DNA of 64,000 nt, from contig NC_016532.1 of NCBI RefSeq assembly GCF_000236905.1, positions 124,001-188,000 on the forward strand, read 5' to 3'. Positions 61,603-64,000 of the stretch are shown one piece after another. The DNA comes from Tetrapisispora phaffii CBS 4417 (lineage: Eukaryota > Ascomycota > Saccharomycetes > Saccharomycetales > Saccharomycetaceae). A program made the translations under genes and the position numbers. How positions within the stretch are numbered: the first letter of the stretch is position 1; every line of letters begins with the position of its first letter. Under the pieces are notes generated by a model, which was not told the DNA's origin, searched no databases, and was given only the letters and a program-made list of their open reading frames with translations.

Positions 61603-62307
61603 TTTAACAGCTGTGTATATTCTAAAATAGGAACTAGTAATAAATGCAATTTAGTGTAATTGATAATAATCTCTTTCAAATCTTTCACTTGTCACAAGAC
61701 TATGATTATACGCCGTTATTATTTTACGTCCTGTTTTTTTTTTGGATAGCACTATTGAATAATAAACAAATCACTACCACACAAATAATCTACCTAGAGA
61801 AATGATCCTGATATCAGCACCTGTATGTTTAATAAAAATAATATAATTAGATCAAAGGTATATCCATTTAACACTATTAAATATATCTAATATTTAATAT
61901 ATTTAATATAAACAAACAAATAATCAGGGTAAATATATCTTATAACTTAAAATGTGTATATAAAAATGACTTAGTTCTTATATAAAATCCTTTATTAATC
62001 CTTTGTTGATATTATCTATTTACTTTGTTTTGCTTTGATCTTTGTTGATTCCAAACTCGTTGGAAAAACAAACTTGGGATTTTGTTCTTCGTTGAACGCG
62101 ATGTCACGTGTACATGCGGGTAACCTTTGGTTAGCGACAACAACACTGAAACTGACACTGACACTGGCACTGACGTTGACACTGCTTAAGTGTTACATTA
62201 CAATTATGCATATCTGTAAAAGTTTTATATAACTCTTATTTATTGTTCATTTTTATTTACAAATATATATAGTTGCTGTCTTTTCTGTTTTTTGTTATGT
62301 TTCTTTT
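61603..62307. other. REB1 promoter region
   Basis: 705 bp without a supported gene. It includes CACGTG (62105-62110), a Reb1-type site (62117-62124), an AGGGTAA near 61927, and a degenerate TGACAC hexamer repeat (62144-62184). Confidence 0.5.
62117..62124 (+). promoter_or_regulatory. Reb1-type site upstream of REB1
   Basis: CGGGTAAC about 515 bp upstream of the REB1 ATG, 7 bp from a CACGTG box. It may allow autoregulation, or act as terminator for VPS54, whose 3' end is 184 bp away on the far side. Confidence 0.55.
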
Positions 62308-64000
62308 TTATGCAGGAGGAGGTGGTGCGTTAGCTAGGTATATCTTTTCAATTGTACTTTGATATAACTGTAACAATTGAATATAATCAACTGAATTATT
62401 ATGCTGTGATGGGAACGCATTTGGAAAGTTTTTGTTTGTTGTTCCAGTTGCGTTCTTCTTCTTGTTGAAATCTTTGCTTGAACTCATTAGCCTTCTATAA
62501 AATTTTTGAATGACTTTTATAAATTCAACCAAACAATCAAGGGATTCACCTATAATGCTATAGTTTCTATTAACGCTAGGTTTGAGTTGATCTGGATTCG
62601 GATTCTGGGCTTGTATAGAATTGGCTTTATCTTCACTGAATATTCTCAAGATATTAGCATTAAATGCTTCTAAAAGATTACTTATATTTCTTTCAAAATT
62701 AGGTAAATATACGCTAGGGAGATCGATAGATAGAATCATAATTTCTTTGATTTTACCTATTATGGTTATTAATGATTCACTAGCAACAAATGTTTTGTCA
62801 CCAACAACAACTGATTTTCTATGACCAACAGGTTTCTTTGGGATAACAACACCGTTATTGTCACTATTCGAATGTGCCTTAGTCACCTTGACTCCATCAT
62901 TATTTTCCACAGATGCAGTGTTGGACTCCGCAGTATTGTTTCCATTGCCTGAGTTATTGTCTCCATTAACACTCTCAAGCTCCTTTTCTCCAACTTCATT
63001 ATTTCTGTTGGAACTTTTGGCCTTTACCAGTTGTAGCTCGTTTGTCCAATCTAACGGATCAATATCCATCGAGACTAAAATATCATTGACATCTCTTTGG
63101 ACAGTTGGTTCAACAATATATGGTAACCATGCATCTTTTTTGGTTATTTCCCTTAATAATCTACTGTTTTTGACATTCTGGAAGTTAATGTACGCTTGGA
63201 TTTGAGACTCTAACACATCGCTTAAATATTTAGTTAAAAATTCTCCACTAACTTCTTCACATTCTTGAATAAAACATACAACGATGGCATATAGCTTCAG
63301 AAATTCACTATAACTTAGTTGAGATGATATATCTCTCCTGACAATAATAATTTTACCCATACGTAATTGAATGATTTTTATACCTTCATTAATACCATTC
63401 CTAATATCCAATTGAGTTATCATGTCATATTCATTAATGTTTGGATCGTTAGCAGATATTATTTCATTCAAAGATGTATCAAGTAACATTTTTTGATAAC
63501 GATATAACCTTCTTAGTGCTTCACTAGCATGAGTAAATATATGTAACAATGTCTGCTGAAATTCTTCACTTGTTTGTTCTTTAATTAATTTTGATAGTTT
63601 CGTGCCTGAAGATGTTTGTTTGGGTTGCGGTACTGCATTATTTTCTTGAGTACCCTTGGAGTTATGTAGTGATTCGGGGTTCGGACTATTTTCTAAAGAT
63701 ATAGAAGTGTCTGCTTCCTCGTTTGAAACCGCTTTTTTTTCATTTGGTAAGTATAATTTAATTATAGTCTTTAGCTCAGTAATCAATTTATCTTGGAAAA
63801 AACTAAATGAGCTTGTTAATTCCTCGCATTTAAATAGTTTGTCAATTAGAACAGTGATACTATCTTGAAGTTCTTTACTTATCTCCAAGTATCTCCTGCT
63901 TCTCGTCTTATTTTGTAATCTATCAAGGACTTCGTTCGTATCTGAAGTTTTACAATAGTTCTGTAAATCTTTCATTAAAATGTCACATAATTGTAATGAA
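62308..64000 (-). CDS. VPS54: GARP tethering complex subunit Vps54, N-terminus beyond window edge
   Basis: At least 563 codons are visible; the frame is open through position 64000 without a stop. The ATG at 63975 is therefore probably internal. S. cerevisiae Vps54 (YDR027C) has 889 residues. The sequence is helical, with a low-complexity Asn/Ser linker (SGNGNNTAESN region) in the middle of the visible part. A segment LSYSEFLKLYAIVVCFIQECEEVSGEFL resembles the conserved C-terminal Vps54 region. GARP tethers endosome-derived vesicles at the late Golgi. Assignment rests on family resemblance plus position next to the REB1/NSI1 locus in the expected orientation. The protein ends in LANAPPPPA. 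Confidence 0.8.
   Translation of the reverse strand, partial: SLQLCDILMKDLQNYCKTSDTNEVLDRLQNKTRSRRYLEISKELQDSITVLIDKLFKCEELTSSFSFFQDKLITELKTIIKLYLPNEKKAVSNEEADTSISLENSPNPESLHNSKGTQENNAVPQPKQTSSGTKLSKLIKEQTSEEFQQTLLHIFTHASEALRRLYRYQKMLLDTSLNEIISANDPNINEYDMITQLDIRNGINEGIKIIQLRMGKIIIVRRDISSQLSYSEFLKLYAIVVCFIQECEEVSGEFLTKYLSDVLESQIQAYINFQNVKNSRLLREITKKDAWLPYIVEPTVQRDVNDILVSMDIDPLDWTNELQLVKAKSSNRNNEVGEKELESVNGDNNSGNGNNTAESNTASVENNDGVKVTKAHSNSDNNGVVIPKKPVGHRKSVVVGDKTFVASESLITIIGKIKEIMILSIDLPSVYLPNFERNISNLLEAFNANILRIFSEDKANSIQAQNPNPDQLKPSVNRNYSIIGESLDCLVEFIKVIQKFYRRLMSSSKDFNKKKNATGTTNKNFPNAFPSQHNNSVDYIQLLQLYQSTIEKIYLANAPPPPA

Overview
The window is AT-rich nuclear DNA of a budding yeast of the family Saccharomycetaceae. 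The proteins are close in length and sequence to Saccharomyces cerevisiae products (RPB5, SUP45, ADH1, PSF1, RPS11 and others). Genes are dense and almost all intronless; one ribosomal protein gene has an intron near its start. Two runs of 20 N mark scaffold gaps. Gene order is the clearest clue to the lineage. Neighbours interleave genes that in S. cerevisiae sit on the paired blocks YBR140-154 and YOL076-088 in the first 35 kb, and YBR039-049 and YDR013-027 in the last 27 kb. Many genes expected between them are absent. That fits a post-genome-duplication yeast that resolved its duplicates differently from S. cerevisiae, such as the Vanderwaltozyma/Tetrapisispora group. I cannot name the species.

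Layout. 1-3.9 kb: a divergent GAL1-like gene (partial) and GAL10, with a UAS of three perfect Gal4 sites; GAL7 is not beside them. 4.5-13.3 kb: MPD2, SPP381, RPB5, DUF1, MHF1, MRPS9. 13.8-21.4 kb: ADH1, SUP45, MAK5, BMT2, with a long GC-rich ADH1-SUP45 promoter region and an RRPE/PAC module between MAK5 and BMT2. 21.4-22.6 kb: a gene-free stretch with several strong hairpins. 22.6-35 kb: an IRA-type RasGAP of 2943 residues, ATP19 and MDM20. 35.6-42.9 kb: a probable YBR138C ortholog, PSF1, RAD61, the fluoride exporter FEX and HED1 with two URS1 sites. 43.7-53.5 kb: ATP3, FAT1, CST26, GCV1, DAS2, FAL1, ATG31. 53.6-64 kb: tRNA-Val(UAC), a possible GIP1, ZTA1, RPS11 with its intron, REB1 and the 3' part of VPS54.

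These are independent housekeeping and regulatory genes, not one system. Several divergent pairs do share plausible control: GAL1/GAL10 (Gal4), MAK5/BMT2 (PAC/RRPE) and PSF1/RAD61 (MluI box). HED1 carries meiotic URS1 boxes. Reb1-type sites (CGGGTAA) occur in five intergenic regions, including upstream of REB1 itself.

I found no convincing new multi-gene system. The points most worth checking are the altered GHMP motif in the GAL1-like protein, the hairpin-rich block at 21.44-21.85 kb, the perfect 27-bp palindrome in the ADH1 promoter, the three CACGTG boxes at an 11-bp period, the unusual splice signals of RPS11, and the TAGGGTT triplet upstream of GCV1.
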